This document shows positions 42,469-51,429 of a stretch of 64,000 nt of DNA, piece by piece. Each line of letters starts with the position of its first letter. The first letter of the stretch is position 1. A program made the translations under genes and the position numbers. The notes under the pieces were generated by a model. That model made no database searches. It was not told the DNA's origin and saw nothing but the letters and a program-made list of their open reading frames with translations. Source of the DNA: Cellulomonas sp. P24 (lineage in GTDB: Bacteria > Actinomycetota > Actinomycetes > Actinomycetales > Cellulomonadaceae). The stretch covers positions 3,968,001 through 4,032,000 of the forward strand of contig NZ_JAJDFX010000002.1 in assembly GCF_024704385.1 (NCBI RefSeq), in the 5' to 3' direction.

Positions 42469-42971
42469 AGACACTCGTCGTGGTTCTCGCCCAGGTCCTG
42501 CCGCTGCTCGTCCCGGCGGTCGCAGCACTCGTGTGGTTCACCTTGCCCCGGGCAACCAAGATCGCACTGGGGCTCCAAGCCGTCATCGCCCTCGTCGTCG
42601 TCCTCGGCCTCATCCAGGTCGCCGCTGCCCTGCACACCGATCCGCGACCCTTCGCCGTCGACCCGTCCCTCACCCCGTTCTTCGCCCACCCGGCGGACAA
42701 CGGCTTCCCGTCCGACCATACGGCTCTGGCCGCCACGGTCGCGTTCCTGGTGATGCGGTACCGCACACGCCTGGGCGTGATCCTGCTGGCCGCAAGCATC
42801 GTCGGGGGAGCCGCGCGTGTCGTCGCGCACGTCCACCACACCCAAGACATCGTTGCCGGCGCGCTCATCGCCGCCCTCGGCGTCGCCGTCGCGGCAGCCC
42901 TGTGGGGGTGGGTCCGCCCGCACCTGCCTCGACGCCTGGTATCCGAGCCAGACGCGGACCCGGTGGGCTGA
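42465..42971 (+). CDS. PAP2-family phosphatase (BcrC-like)
   Basis: The 168-residue membrane phosphatase has all three PAP2 blocks in order: the degenerate PRPFAVDPS, then GFPSDHTALAA and VVAHVHHTQDIVAG. Small proteins of this type remove phosphate from undecaprenyl pyrophosphate. Co-translation with dedA suggests recycling of the C55 lipid carrier, and hence tolerance to bacitracin-like or lipid-II-binding antibiotics (inference). Confidence 0.88.
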   Translation: MKTLVVVLAQVLPLLVPAVAALVWFTLPRATKIALGLQAVIALVVVLGLIQVAAALHTDPRPFAVDPSLTPFFAHPADNGFPSDHTALAATVAFLVMRYRTRLGVILLAASIVGGAARVVAHVHHTQDIVAGALIAALGVAVAAALWGWVRPHLPRRLVSEPDADPVG

Positions 42972-42977
42972 ACCGGT

Positions 42978-43010
42978 TGACAGGTCGTGTCAGGTTCCGT
43001 TCAGCCGTTG
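42978..43010. promoter_or_regulatory. Candidate response-regulator site before the secreted protein
   Basis: CAGGT (42981-42985), CAGGT (42991-42995) and CAGCC (43002-43006) recur at 10-11-bp steps, the spacing of OmpR-type direct repeats. Similar TCAGGT boxes are at 45480 and 49690. Confidence 0.45.
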
Positions 43011-43058
43011 TCGCGCACGGTGAGGTCGTCAGCACGACATCAACTGGAAGGACTTCCC

Positions 43059-43358
43059 ATGCAGATCAAGAAGATCGCGATCGGCGGCGCGGCAGCGACG
43101 ACTCTCGGGCTCGCTGCGATGCTCGGGTCGGGGACCGCGTTCGCGTCGACCCCGTCGCCGGCGACACCCGTCGCCCCGTCGAGCAGCGTCCAGCAGGGCG
43201 CCTCGACAGCCCCCGACACCGGATCGGCGAGCGAGACGACCGGGGTGGAGGCTCCCGAGAGCGCAGCGTCGGGCGCCGAGTCCACGGTGTCCGACGGCCC
43301 TGGCGGCCACCAGGACCCCGCCGGCTCGGTCGACCACCAGTTCAACGGTCAGGAGTAA
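43059..43358 (+). CDS. Small secreted protein (99 aa)
   Basis: A GGAAGGA precedes the ATG at 43059. A Sec signal peptide (MQIKKIAIGGAAATTLGLAA, cleavage near AFAS) leads into a disordered, Ser/Thr/Pro/Glu-rich mature part of about 70 residues ending HQDPAGSVDHQFNGQE. It has no cysteine. It has no recognised family. It lies just upstream of a two-component system and has candidate regulator sites in its promoter, so it may be a sensed or regulated envelope protein. Confidence 0.75.
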   Translation: MQIKKIAIGGAAATTLGLAAMLGSGTAFASTPSPATPVAPSSSVQQGASTAPDTGSASETTGVEAPESAASGAESTVSDGPGGHQDPAGSVDHQFNGQE

Positions 43359-43369
43359 CTGACGTAACG

Positions 43370-43396
43370 GGGGGACGGCCGTCGTGGCCGTCCCCC
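43370..43396 (+). terminator. Hairpin terminator of the secreted-protein gene
   Basis: There is a perfect 11-bp stem (GGGGGACGGCC/GGCCGTCCCCC) with loop GTCGT, 12 bp after the stop codon. Confidence 0.75.
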
Positions 43397-43450
43397 TGGG
43401 CGCGCGTAGGGTGTCCGCGCGTGCACTGCTGAGCTGGAGCGGAGACGACG

Positions 43451-44125
43451 GTGCGGGTTCTGGTCGTGGAAGACGAGCGTCCGCTGGCCGCTGCGCTGCG
43501 CCGAAGTCTGGAGTCCGAGGGCTTCAGCGTCGTGGTGGCCGAGAACGGCGTCGACGGTGACTGGCAGGCGCGCGAGCAGACGTTCGACGTGATCGTGCTC
43601 GACGTCATGCTCCCGGGCATGTCCGGCTATGACATCTGCCGCCACGTCCGCGCGCGCGACGACGCGACCCCCATCGTGTTCTTGACCGCGAAGGACGGGG
43701 AGTACGACGAGGCCGACGCACTGGACATCGGCGGCGACGACTTCATCACCAAGCCCTTCTCCCCGGTCGTCCTGGCCGCCCGGCTGCGGGCACTGCTGCG
43801 ACGCGCCGGCGAAGGACCCGAGCCCTCCGTCGGCGTGGGGTCGTTGCGGCTGGAGCCTGCCAAGCAGCGGGCGTGGCTCGGCACCGACGAGCTGCGGCTG
43901 ACCGCACGAGAGATGGCACTGGTCCGCTACCTCGTCCACCGGGCCGATCACGTCGTCAGCAAGACCGAGATCCTCGATCACGTCTGGGACCAGGCCTTCG
44001 AGGGCGACGCGAACGTCGTCGAGGTCTACATCGGGCGCCTGCGCCGCAAGCTCGCGCCGAGCCCCGACGTGGTGATCGAGACGGTCCGCGGACTCGGATA
44101 CCGCTTGAGCGGGCGACCCTCGTGA
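43451..44125 (+). CDS. OmpR/PhoB-family response regulator, system 1
   Basis: In this 224-residue protein the receiver domain (1-115) has the phospho-acceptor Asp in DVIVLDVMLPGMSGYD and Lys in ITKPFSP. The winged-helix domain (about 125-222) ends RKLAPSPDVVIETVRGLGYRL. The GTG start has GGAG upstream. The stop overlaps the kinase start by GTGA. It probably controls the operons at 45508 and 49718 through the repeated TCTCAGGTCAC element. Confidence 0.9.
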   Translation: MRVLVVEDERPLAAALRRSLESEGFSVVVAENGVDGDWQAREQTFDVIVLDVMLPGMSGYDICRHVRARDDATPIVFLTAKDGEYDEADALDIGGDDFITKPFSPVVLAARLRALLRRAGEGPEPSVGVGSLRLEPAKQRAWLGTDELRLTAREMALVRYLVHRADHVVSKTEILDHVWDQAFEGDANVVEVYIGRLRRKLAPSPDVVIETVRGLGYRLSGRPS

Positions 44126-45462
44126 GGGGTCCCCGCCCAGGGGTGCGTACCTCGACCACTATGTACGCGACCGCGGCCGTCGCGATCGTTCTCGCCCTCG
44201 CCGGTCTCGCGCTCGTCGCCCTGCTGCGCACAACCCTGACCACGGGTATCGACGCGTCTGTGCGCACGCGCGCCGACGAGATCGCTGCACTGGTGCAGGC
44301 AGGCACGTTGGCGACTGTTGTACCCGCGGCGCAGGACGAGGGCAGCGTGGTCCAGGTGCTCGACGGGACCGGTGCGGTGATCGCGGCCTCCGGCAACATC
44401 CAGGGTGAGCCGGCGCTGGTGGCGCCCTCGGTGGGGGGAGCCCTCCACACCGCGGCGGGCCTACCGATCGGTGCCGGCGACCGGTTCCGGGTCCTGACCA
44501 CACAGGTCGGGACCGACACGGTCATCGTCGCTCAGTCCCTCGGCCCTGCCGACCGCGCGGTGACCAGTGCGGGCACGCTGCTGGTTGAGGTCCTCCCGGT
44601 CGTGCTGGCGCTGGTGGCACTGATCACCTGGCTAGGTGTGGGCAGAGCCCTGGCACCGCTCGAGCAGATCAGACGCAGGACCGCGACCATCGGCGCCGGC
44701 GAGGTCACCGCGCAGGTTCCTCTCCCACGGACCCGCGACGAGGTGTACCGCCTCGCCCAGACGATGAACGCCATGCTCGAACGCATCGGGGAGGCAAGCG
44801 CACGCCAACGCCGGTTCGTCGCCGACGCCTCCCACGAGCTGCGCAGCCCGCTGGCGACCATGCAGGCGGTGCTCGAGGTCGCCCAGGGACGCGACGAGCT
44901 GGCCATGTGGACCGTCGCCGGAACCGAGCTCCAGGCCGAGCAGGTCCGCATGCGCCGCCTGGTGGAGGACCTGCTGCTGCTGGCGCGCCTGGATGGGAAC
45001 GCCCCGGTCGTCCGCAACGAGGTCGACCTTGACGACCTCGTTCACGAGGCAGCCGACGCCCTGCGCCGTACCGGCACGGTCCAGGTCGCTGTCGACCCGT
45101 TGCCGGCGCTGAGGGTGCGCGGGGACCGCGCCCAGCTCGCCCGTGTCCTGCAGAACCTCACCGACAACGCCCAACGGCACGCCACCTCCACCGTCCACCT
45201 CGCGCTGCTCCGCCGCGGTGACCGGGCCGTGGTCCAGGTCCGAGACGACGGACCTGGGGTCGCCCCGGTGGACCGCGAACGCATCTTCGAGCGTTTCACC
45301 CGACTGGACGAGGCCCGGGCCCGCGACCGTGGCGGCAGTGGCCTGGGTCTGGCGATCAGCCGCGAGATCGCCCGCTCGCACGGCGGATCGCTGCAGGTGC
45401 TCGACGGCGAGGCCGGCACCGGTGCGGTGTTCGAGGTCGACCTGCCGCTGTGGAACGGATGA
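44122..45462 (+). CDS. Sensor histidine kinase, system 1
   Basis: The 446-residue protein has TM1 at about 15-35, an extracytoplasmic sensor of about 120 residues, TM2 at about 155-175 and HAMP at about 180-230. The H box is RRFVADASHELRSPLA, and the N and G boxes are NLTDNAQRH, RDDGPGVAP and GGSGLGLAIS. The sensor domain has no recognised fold. The 3' end of this gene (from 45448) is repeated at 49658. Confidence 0.9.
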   Translation: MRGPRPGVRTSTTMYATAAVAIVLALAGLALVALLRTTLTTGIDASVRTRADEIAALVQAGTLATVVPAAQDEGSVVQVLDGTGAVIAASGNIQGEPALVAPSVGGALHTAAGLPIGAGDRFRVLTTQVGTDTVIVAQSLGPADRAVTSAGTLLVEVLPVVLALVALITWLGVGRALAPLEQIRRRTATIGAGEVTAQVPLPRTRDEVYRLAQTMNAMLERIGEASARQRRFVADASHELRSPLATMQAVLEVAQGRDELAMWTVAGTELQAEQVRMRRLVEDLLLLARLDGNAPVVRNEVDLDDLVHEAADALRRTGTVQVAVDPLPALRVRGDRAQLARVLQNLTDNAQRHATSTVHLALLRRGDRAVVQVRDDGPGVAPVDRERIFERFTRLDEARARDRGGSGLGLAISREIARSHGGSLQVLDGEAGTGAVFEVDLPLWNG

Positions 45463-45527
45463 GCTCTCTCACGCTCGTCTCAGGTCACCGCTTCTAGCGT
45501 TCACGGTGTGACTGGCGCGGCGATCAA
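45448..45527. repeat. 80-bp direct repeat, copy A (kinase 3' end + promoter)
   Basis: Equal to 49658-49737 at about 66 of 80 positions, offset 4210 bp. The best part, from 45457 to 45500, includes TCTCACGCT, TCTCAGGTCAC and the -10-like TAGCGT. The repeat covers the last codons of the kinase, the promoter and the first codons of the following gene, and flanks the mprF/esterase pair. Confidence 0.85.
45466..45500 (+). promoter_or_regulatory. Regulated leaderless promoter of mprF copy 2
   Basis: TCACGC (45469) and TCAGGT (45480) are 11 bp apart, as expected for an OmpR-type regulator. TAGCGT (45495-45500) is 7 bp before the GTG start at 45508, and no Shine-Dalgarno is present. Confidence 0.6.
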
Positions 45528-48258
45528 CCCCAGGCAGCCGCGCTTGTCCCCGGTCGGGGAGGCGCTGCGGCGCAGCCCGGTCAGTCTTGCGGCAACCGCA
45601 GTGTTCTTGCTGATCGGCGGGTTGACGGGGACGCTGCACCCGGGTCAACGCCACCCGAGCTCGATGATGCTGCTGCACGGCGCCCGCTCGCTCGACCACC
45701 CGCTGTCCGTGCTTTCCTCGCTGCTATGGGCACCGGGACTCCTTGAGCACCTGTGGGGCACCCTCACCCTGCTCACGCTCGGCGTCCTCGCCGAGCGGCG
45801 CCTCGGCTCCGCCCGGTACGCGCTCGCCGTGCTCAGCACGCACGTCGTGGCCGCGGGGGCGGTCGTCCTGGGCGCCTGGGTCATCGGGGGCTTCTTCCCG
45901 GCGTGGACCCGGGCGTTCCTCACGATGGCCTACGGCGGCCCCGTGCTCGGGGTGGTCGGCGCGGTGCTGGTGGCGAGCGCGACGCTGCCGACACTGTGGA
46001 GGCGCCGGGTCCGGGTGGGCAGTCTCGCACTGTTCGCCACGATGGTGCTGTTCTACGGGGGAGCCCTCGCGGTCCTGCTGCTGGCGGCCACGGTGGCAGG
46101 GCTGGTACTCGGGCACATCACGCACCCGGCCCGCCCGAGAGCAAGTCCGGTCGGCTCGGTCCACGAGGCGCGCGTGCTGGCGTCGGTCGTCGTCGCAGCA
46201 ACCGGTCTCGGCCCCCTGCTTGCGACGCTCACCCCCGCCCCTGCCGGTCCGTTCGCGATGCTGGGCTACCTGGTGGCAGACGTGCGCCACGCGCGCCCGA
46301 GCGTGGTCGCGGCGTTGTGCCGCGATGCTCCGGGAACAGCCGGGTGTGCGATCGGCCACGCCACCCTGCACCCCAGCGTGGGCGCAACGCTCATGGCCAT
46401 CCTGCCGGCGCTGCTGCTCCTGGTCTTCGCCGATGGCCTACGACTGGGCCGACGTATGGCGTGGGTCGGCGCGTTGGCCATGGAAGGAACTCTCGCAGGC
46501 GTCGCCGTCACCGACTACGTGCTGACCCTCACCGACGCCGGCCCGACGCTGCCCATCGCCTACCGCTTCGACGAGAGTCCTGTCCTGATGCTCACCCAGC
46601 TGGTCCTGCCCAGCCTCGTGCCGGTCACCGCGGTCGCCGTCATGCTCATCCTCCGGCGCGCCCTGTTCGCAGTCACCGCACCCCGCAGGGAAACCGCTCG
46701 GCTCGGCATCAGGCTGGCCGCGCTGGTGACCGCAACCGCCATCCTTTACGTGGGCGTGGGGCAGCTGGCAGCCGGCCAGTGGACCCTCGCCCCGACCCCC
46801 TGGTCCCTCGTGGCCGACTTCCCGCTGCGCCTGGTCCCCGCCGTGCTCACTGTCGGGGTATCTCCTGACCTCGTCCCGACCGGACCTGTCGCACAGGCAC
46901 TGGGCGACTGGACCGGAGTCGTGCTGTGGGCGAGCCTCGCCGCCGTCATCCTGCGCTCGTTCCGATGGACCCCCACCGGCGCTGACCAGCGCGGCCGAGC
47001 GATGGCGATCCTCCTCGAGCACGGGGGCGGCTCTCTCGCGTGGATGGGACTGTGGGCGGGCAACACCTACTGGTTCAGCCCCGCCGGTCGCAGCTACGTC
47101 GCCTACCGCCTCGTGCGGGGGGTCGCCCTGACCCTTGCCGACCCCGTCGGCCCACCGTGCGAACGCGCCGACACCGTGCGTCAGTTCGCCGCATTCTGTG
47201 AGTCGATCGGCGCCATCCCGTGCTTCTACTCCGCCTCTGCCGAGCTGGAGAGCCTGTGCGCCGAGCGGGGCTGGCACAGTGTGCAGATCGCCGAGGAGAC
47301 CATTCTTCCACTGGGGTCGCTGGCCTTCACGGGAAAGAAGTTCCAGGACCTACGCACCGCGCTCAACCGGGCGGACCGTGAGGCCGTGCACGTCGAGTGG
47401 CTCGACTACCGCACAGCTTCGCGAACCACGACCACCCAGATCCGGGCAATCTCCCACGACTGGGTCGCCCAGCAGTCGTTGCCCGAGATGGGCTTCACCC
47501 TCGGCGGGCTCGACCAGCTCGATGACCCGCACGTGCGCTGCGAGGTCGTGGTCGACGACGCCGGACTGGTGCACGCGGTCGCGTCGTGGTTGCCGATCTT
47601 CCAGGGCGGTGACGTGATCGGATGGACGCTGGACGTCATGCGGCGACGCACGGGCGCGTTCGCGCACAGCAGCGAGCTCCTCATCGCCCGCGCGGCCCTG
47701 GACCTCCAGCAGGAGGGATACACCATCCTGAGCCTGTCCGGTGCACCACTCGCGCGCGCCAACGAGCAAGCAACGACCGACCACTCGCGCGACGCGGACG
47801 CCCCACGCGGGGCCGGTGTGCTAGACCGGCTCCTGGACCGCGTCGGGACCCGCCTTGAGCCGGTATACGGATTCCGGTCACTGCTGCGGTTCAAGGCGAA
47901 GTTCACGCCGCAGTTCCGCCCCATGTACCTCATCTACGCCGACGCCGCCTCCCTGCCCACGATCGGCCGGGCGGTCGCTCGCGCCTACGTCCCGCACGCA
48001 TCGCCCAGGATGCTGCTGCGCGTCGTGCGAACCATCGTGCTCGGACGCCCGCGCACCGCCCGACCCGCCTCGACACGCACCCGCCCGCCCGGCTCTACCG
48101 CGTCGACACGTCCGTGCACCCCACGGACTGCGACGGCCTCCACCCACGGCCAGCTCGACCCATGGGAGCACCCGATGACCGACCAGACCAGCACCCCGAT
48201 CCCCGCTCCACAACCCTCTGCGACCCCAGGCGCGGCCGGAGAGGTCTTCCTTCGATGA
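45508..48258 (+). CDS. MprF-like aminoacyl-phospholipid synthase, copy 2
   Basis: This 916-residue paralogue of the protein at 20849 is similar over its full length. A multi-helix N-terminal half (MLLHGARSLDHPLSVLSSLL, VLAERRLGSARYALAV) is followed by the DUF2156 transferase domain (FTGKKFQDLRTALNRADREA, LPEMGFTLGGLDQL, YGFRSLLRFKAKFTPQFRPM). The C-terminal ~60 residues are Pro/Thr-rich. It transfers an amino acid from tRNA to membrane lipid. Expression is likely under two-component system 1. The start overlaps the 80-bp repeat, and translation ends in ATGA with the esterase gene. Confidence 0.85.
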   Translation: MTGAAINPRQPRLSPVGEALRRSPVSLAATAVFLLIGGLTGTLHPGQRHPSSMMLLHGARSLDHPLSVLSSLLWAPGLLEHLWGTLTLLTLGVLAERRLGSARYALAVLSTHVVAAGAVVLGAWVIGGFFPAWTRAFLTMAYGGPVLGVVGAVLVASATLPTLWRRRVRVGSLALFATMVLFYGGALAVLLLAATVAGLVLGHITHPARPRASPVGSVHEARVLASVVVAATGLGPLLATLTPAPAGPFAMLGYLVADVRHARPSVVAALCRDAPGTAGCAIGHATLHPSVGATLMAILPALLLLVFADGLRLGRRMAWVGALAMEGTLAGVAVTDYVLTLTDAGPTLPIAYRFDESPVLMLTQLVLPSLVPVTAVAVMLILRRALFAVTAPRRETARLGIRLAALVTATAILYVGVGQLAAGQWTLAPTPWSLVADFPLRLVPAVLTVGVSPDLVPTGPVAQALGDWTGVVLWASLAAVILRSFRWTPTGADQRGRAMAILLEHGGGSLAWMGLWAGNTYWFSPAGRSYVAYRLVRGVALTLADPVGPPCERADTVRQFAAFCESIGAIPCFYSASAELESLCAERGWHSVQIAEETILPLGSLAFTGKKFQDLRTALNRADREAVHVEWLDYRTASRTTTTQIRAISHDWVAQQSLPEMGFTLGGLDQLDDPHVRCEVVVDDAGLVHAVASWLPIFQGGDVIGWTLDVMRRRTGAFAHSSELLIARAALDLQQEGYTILSLSGAPLARANEQATTDHSRDADAPRGAGVLDRLLDRVGTRLEPVYGFRSLLRFKAKFTPQFRPMYLIYADAASLPTIGRAVARAYVPHASPRMLLRVVRTIVLGRPRTARPASTRTRPPGSTASTRPCTPRTATASTHGQLDPWEHPMTDQTSTPIPAPQPSATPGAAGEVFLR

Positions 48259-49565
48259 GCGCATTGACCGGGTCGCTCCTGCGCCTTCCCGTCCTTGCAC
48301 CCGGCGTGCTGGTCACCGCGTACTCGCTCAGCGCGCTCAGCGTCCTCTACCTGGCGGCTCGCCGCGCCCCGCGCTGGTGGGCACTTGCACCCGGAGCGCT
48401 AGCGGCCGGTGGGCTCACCGGCGCCCTCGTGCTGTGGGTCGTCGAAAAGCCGGTCGACATGTTCGGCACACCCCTGGGGTGGAGCACCCGCGCCTGGGTG
48501 GTCGCTTGCTTCGCCGTGCTCGGCCTCGTGTCGGTGAACCTGCGTCGCACGACGCTGCGCCGCAAGGCCGTTTCCCTGGCGGGTGCGATCACGGTAGTGC
48601 TCACCACGGTGCTCGGGGTGAACGCGATCTATGGACTCAACCCCACCGTGGGTGCGGTGCTCGGGCTCACCGCGGACCGGCCGGTGACGCTCCCAGCCGT
48701 CGCACGCGCCAACCTCTCGGCACCGTCGGCGTCACCGGCCCCGCTGTGGCAAAGCTGGCACGCCCCATCAGGCACCCCGACCCACGGCACGATCGGCACC
48801 GCGGTCATTCCCGGGACCGTCTCGGGATTCGCAGCACGCCCAGCCGGGATCTACCTCCCCCCTGCCGCGTTGACGACCAACCCCCCTGCTCTCCCTCTCG
48901 TCGTCCTGCTCATGGGGCAACCGGGTAACCCGGACCCGCACTCCATCGCCGCTACCCTCGACCGATACGCGGCGGTGAACCACGGACTTGCCCCGATCGT
49001 GATCGTCGCCGACCAGCTCGGCAGCCCGACCGTCGACACGCTGTGCTTGGACACCGCGCGCTATGGACACGTGGCGACGTACGCGAATACCGATGTCGTC
49101 GCCTGGGCGCGGACCCACCTGAACATCCGCACCGACCGGGCGAGCTGGACGATCGCGGGCTACTCCAACGGAGGCCAGTGCGCCATCTCCTTCGCCGCCT
49201 CACACCCCGAGCTGTGGGGCAACGTGCTCGACATCTCCGGTGAGGAGTACCCAGGCGCCGAGCATGCCTCCCGAACCCTGACGGAGATCTTCGCCGGCAA
49301 CCAGGCCGCCTATGACGCCCACAAGCCGGTCGCGATCCTGTCCCACCACCACTACCCCGACACCACAGCGATCTTCACCGTGTCCACCGACGACACCTCC
49401 TACATCCCCGGAGTCAAACGGGTCGCCGCCGCCGCCAGTGCAGCCGGGATGAACGTCACCCTCCACGAGATCCTCAACGGAGGCCACGGCGCCGGTGCCC
49501 TCGACGGGGGCCTGGAGAAGGGATTCCGCGTCCTGTACCCGCGCCTGGGACTGAGCCACCCCTGA
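48255..49565 (+). CDS. Membrane-anchored alpha/beta-hydrolase esterase, copy 2
   Basis: The 436-residue protein has four N-terminal helices and an extracytoplasmic esterase domain: LPLVVLLMGQPGNPD, nucleophile AGYSNGGQCAISF, ILSHHHYPDT and NGGHGAG. The core is nearly the same as copy 1 at 23509. By analogy with hydrolases paired with DUF2156 synthases, it should remove the amino acid from lipids on the outer face, making the modification reversible. It overlaps mprF copy 2 by four bases. Confidence 0.8.
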   Translation: MSALTGSLLRLPVLAPGVLVTAYSLSALSVLYLAARRAPRWWALAPGALAAGGLTGALVLWVVEKPVDMFGTPLGWSTRAWVVACFAVLGLVSVNLRRTTLRRKAVSLAGAITVVLTTVLGVNAIYGLNPTVGAVLGLTADRPVTLPAVARANLSAPSASPAPLWQSWHAPSGTPTHGTIGTAVIPGTVSGFAARPAGIYLPPAALTTNPPALPLVVLLMGQPGNPDPHSIAATLDRYAAVNHGLAPIVIVADQLGSPTVDTLCLDTARYGHVATYANTDVVAWARTHLNIRTDRASWTIAGYSNGGQCAISFAASHPELWGNVLDISGEEYPGAEHASRTLTEIFAGNQAAYDAHKPVAILSHHHYPDTTAIFTVSTDDTSYIPGVKRVAAAASAAGMNVTLHEILNGGHGAGALDGGLEKGFRVLYPRLGLSHP

Positions 49566-49657
49566 CGGCCGGCGCCATCAGCGGGCACCTTCGCACGGCC
49601 AACCAGAACACACCGGACCGGACCTGCCATGAACGTCGCGCGCGCGGCGAACCCGCC

Positions 49658-49737
49658 CTGTGGAACCAATGAGCTCTCTCACGCTGGTCTCAGGTCACCG
49701 CTCCTAGCGTGGCGATCATGACTGACGCGGCGATCCA
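49658..49737. repeat. 80-bp direct repeat, copy B
   Basis: The second copy of 45448-45527. It contains a remnant of the kinase 3' end (CTGTGGAAC...ATGA), TCACGC (49679), TCAGGT (49690) and TAGCGT (49705-49710). The ATG at 49718 is 7 bp after the last box, so the ABC operon is probably leaderless and controlled like mprF copy 2. Confidence 0.85.
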
Positions 49738-50455
49738 CACTCAGGGACTGAGCAAGTCCTACGGCGACAAACCCGCCCTGCGCCACCTGGACCTCACGGT
49801 CGCCACGGGGGAGATCTTCGGACTGCTCGGGCACAACGGCGCCGGCAAGACGACCACCGTGAACCTGCTCACCACGCTGCTCGAGCCCACCGGAGGGGCC
49901 CTGCGCATCGGCGGGCTGGACGGTGCACGTGACCCTAACGGTGTCCGGCGCCTGATCGGGTACCTGCCAGAGAACGTGCAGTTCTACGACAACCTCACGA
50001 CGGTGGAGAACCTGCGGTACTTCGCCCGGTTGTCCGGGCTGCGCCGACCGGACGGGCGCATCCGAGAGGTCCTGGAGTACCTGGACTTCACCGGCCACGA
50101 CCACGAGCGCGTCGGCACGTTCAGCAAGGGGATGAGACAGCGGGTCGGGATCGCCCAGGCGATCGTGCACTCACCGCAGATCTTGTTCCTCGACGAACCG
50201 ACGTCGGGCCTGGACCCGCAAGGAGTACGCAACCTGCGCGAGATCATCGTCGGGCTCAACCGCGACCTCGGCATGACGATCTTCATGAACACCCACCTGC
50301 TCGCCGAGGTCACGCGCACCTGCACCTCGATCGGGATCCTGAGCGCTGGAGAGCTCGCGTACCACGCGTCAATGGAGGAAACCACGCGCGCGTTCCCCGG
50401 GGAGGAGTCCCTGGAGGACATCTACCTGCAGATCGAGTCCCAGAGGGCCGCATGA
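49718..50455 (+). CDS. ABC transporter ATP-binding protein
   Basis: The 245-residue ATPase has Walker A GLLGHNGAGKTTT, Q loop near GYLPENVQFYD, signature FSKGMRQRVGIAQAI, Walker B ILFLDEPTSGLDP and switch His in MNTHLLAE. The C-terminal part resembles NosF/CcmA-type exporters. ATG 49718 is preferred to GTG 49709 because it fits the leaderless promoter and the parallel start at 45508. It works with the two permeases that follow. Confidence 0.9.
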   Translation: MTDAAIHTQGLSKSYGDKPALRHLDLTVATGEIFGLLGHNGAGKTTTVNLLTTLLEPTGGALRIGGLDGARDPNGVRRLIGYLPENVQFYDNLTTVENLRYFARLSGLRRPDGRIREVLEYLDFTGHDHERVGTFSKGMRQRVGIAQAIVHSPQILFLDEPTSGLDPQGVRNLREIIVGLNRDLGMTIFMNTHLLAEVTRTCTSIGILSAGELAYHASMEETTRAFPGEESLEDIYLQIESQRAA

Positions 50456-51429
50456 GCGCCCCGGCCCCACCGGTGGCACCGAACCCACCTGCCACGCCGC
50501 GACCTTCGAGCGCAGCCCGCCGAGGGGGGGTGTCTGGGTCCTGGGGCGCGGTGATACGCCACGAGCTGGTCAGCTCACGGCGCGAACGGACGGTCCACAC
50601 GCTGCTGGTGGTGTTCCTGGCCATGGTGTCGGTGTCGAGCCTGATCGGCTGGCTCACGAACCAGACCGTGACCCGCGTCTGGCAGCAGACCACCGACGCG
50701 GGTCTGACCCACGCACCGAATCCGTTCACCGGTGCACCACCCCTGGCCTATGCCAAGAACGTCGTGATCTACGTCATCCTGATCGGTGCGCTGCTGGCCA
50801 TCGTCCTGGGAGCCACCTCGTTGCTGCGCAGTCGCCGGTCACACACGGTGGACCTGCTGCTCTCTCGGCCCGTAGACGTGCGCGTGTACCTCGCAGCGAA
50901 GGTGACCGGTCTCGCGGCGCTGCTCGGGACGATTCTGGCGGCTGCGGCGGCGGTGACCTGGGTCAGCATCGCCGTGATCCTTCACCACCCGCTCGGGGTC
51001 GGCCCCACGCTGCGCCTCGCCGGGTTCTACACCGTCGCCGGCATCCTGCTGATGGGCTTTGTCGTGATGGGGATGATCTCCGGGCTCTACGCCCGGACCC
51101 AGACCTCAGCGGTGCTGAGCCCGATCGTCGTGTGGAGCGTGATCGTGTTCGTCGTTCCCCAGCTCGGCACCGCCGCACTGCCGGTCTCCCTGCTGAACCC
51201 CGTGCCGTCGATCGTGACCACCGGTGGTGGGTTCTCGGTCGTGCACACCCTGCTCGGTCCGTTGTCGGTGACCGAGCAGTTCAAGACCATCTCCGGTGCC
51301 CTGCTCGGCACCAGCCCCACGGGGGGCGCCATCCCGGCGCTGGCCACCGTCATCGCCTTCCTCGCCCTGGGTCTCGCGGTGCTGCTGCGGACCCGGCGTG
51401 ACGTCCTCAGGAGAGACCTCCGTGACTAG
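50452..51429 (+). CDS. ABC-2-type permease 1
   Basis: The 325-residue protein has about six helices and an N-terminal ~45-residue Pro-rich cytosolic tail. Segments such as VIYVILIGALLAIVLGATSL and LLLSRPVDVRVYLAAKVTGL are typical of NosY-like ABC-2 permeases. It overlaps the ATPase gene by ATGA and the next permease by 8 bp. The substrate is unknown; context suggests peptide or lipid export, or antibiotic resistance. Confidence 0.85.
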   Translation: MSAPAPPVAPNPPATPRPSSAARRGGVSGSWGAVIRHELVSSRRERTVHTLLVVFLAMVSVSSLIGWLTNQTVTRVWQQTTDAGLTHAPNPFTGAPPLAYAKNVVIYVILIGALLAIVLGATSLLRSRRSHTVDLLLSRPVDVRVYLAAKVTGLAALLGTILAAAAAVTWVSIAVILHHPLGVGPTLRLAGFYTVAGILLMGFVVMGMISGLYARTQTSAVLSPIVVWSVIVFVVPQLGTAALPVSLLNPVPSIVTTGGGFSVVHTLLGPLSVTEQFKTISGALLGTSPTGGAIPALATVIAFLALGLAVLLRTRRDVLRRDLRD

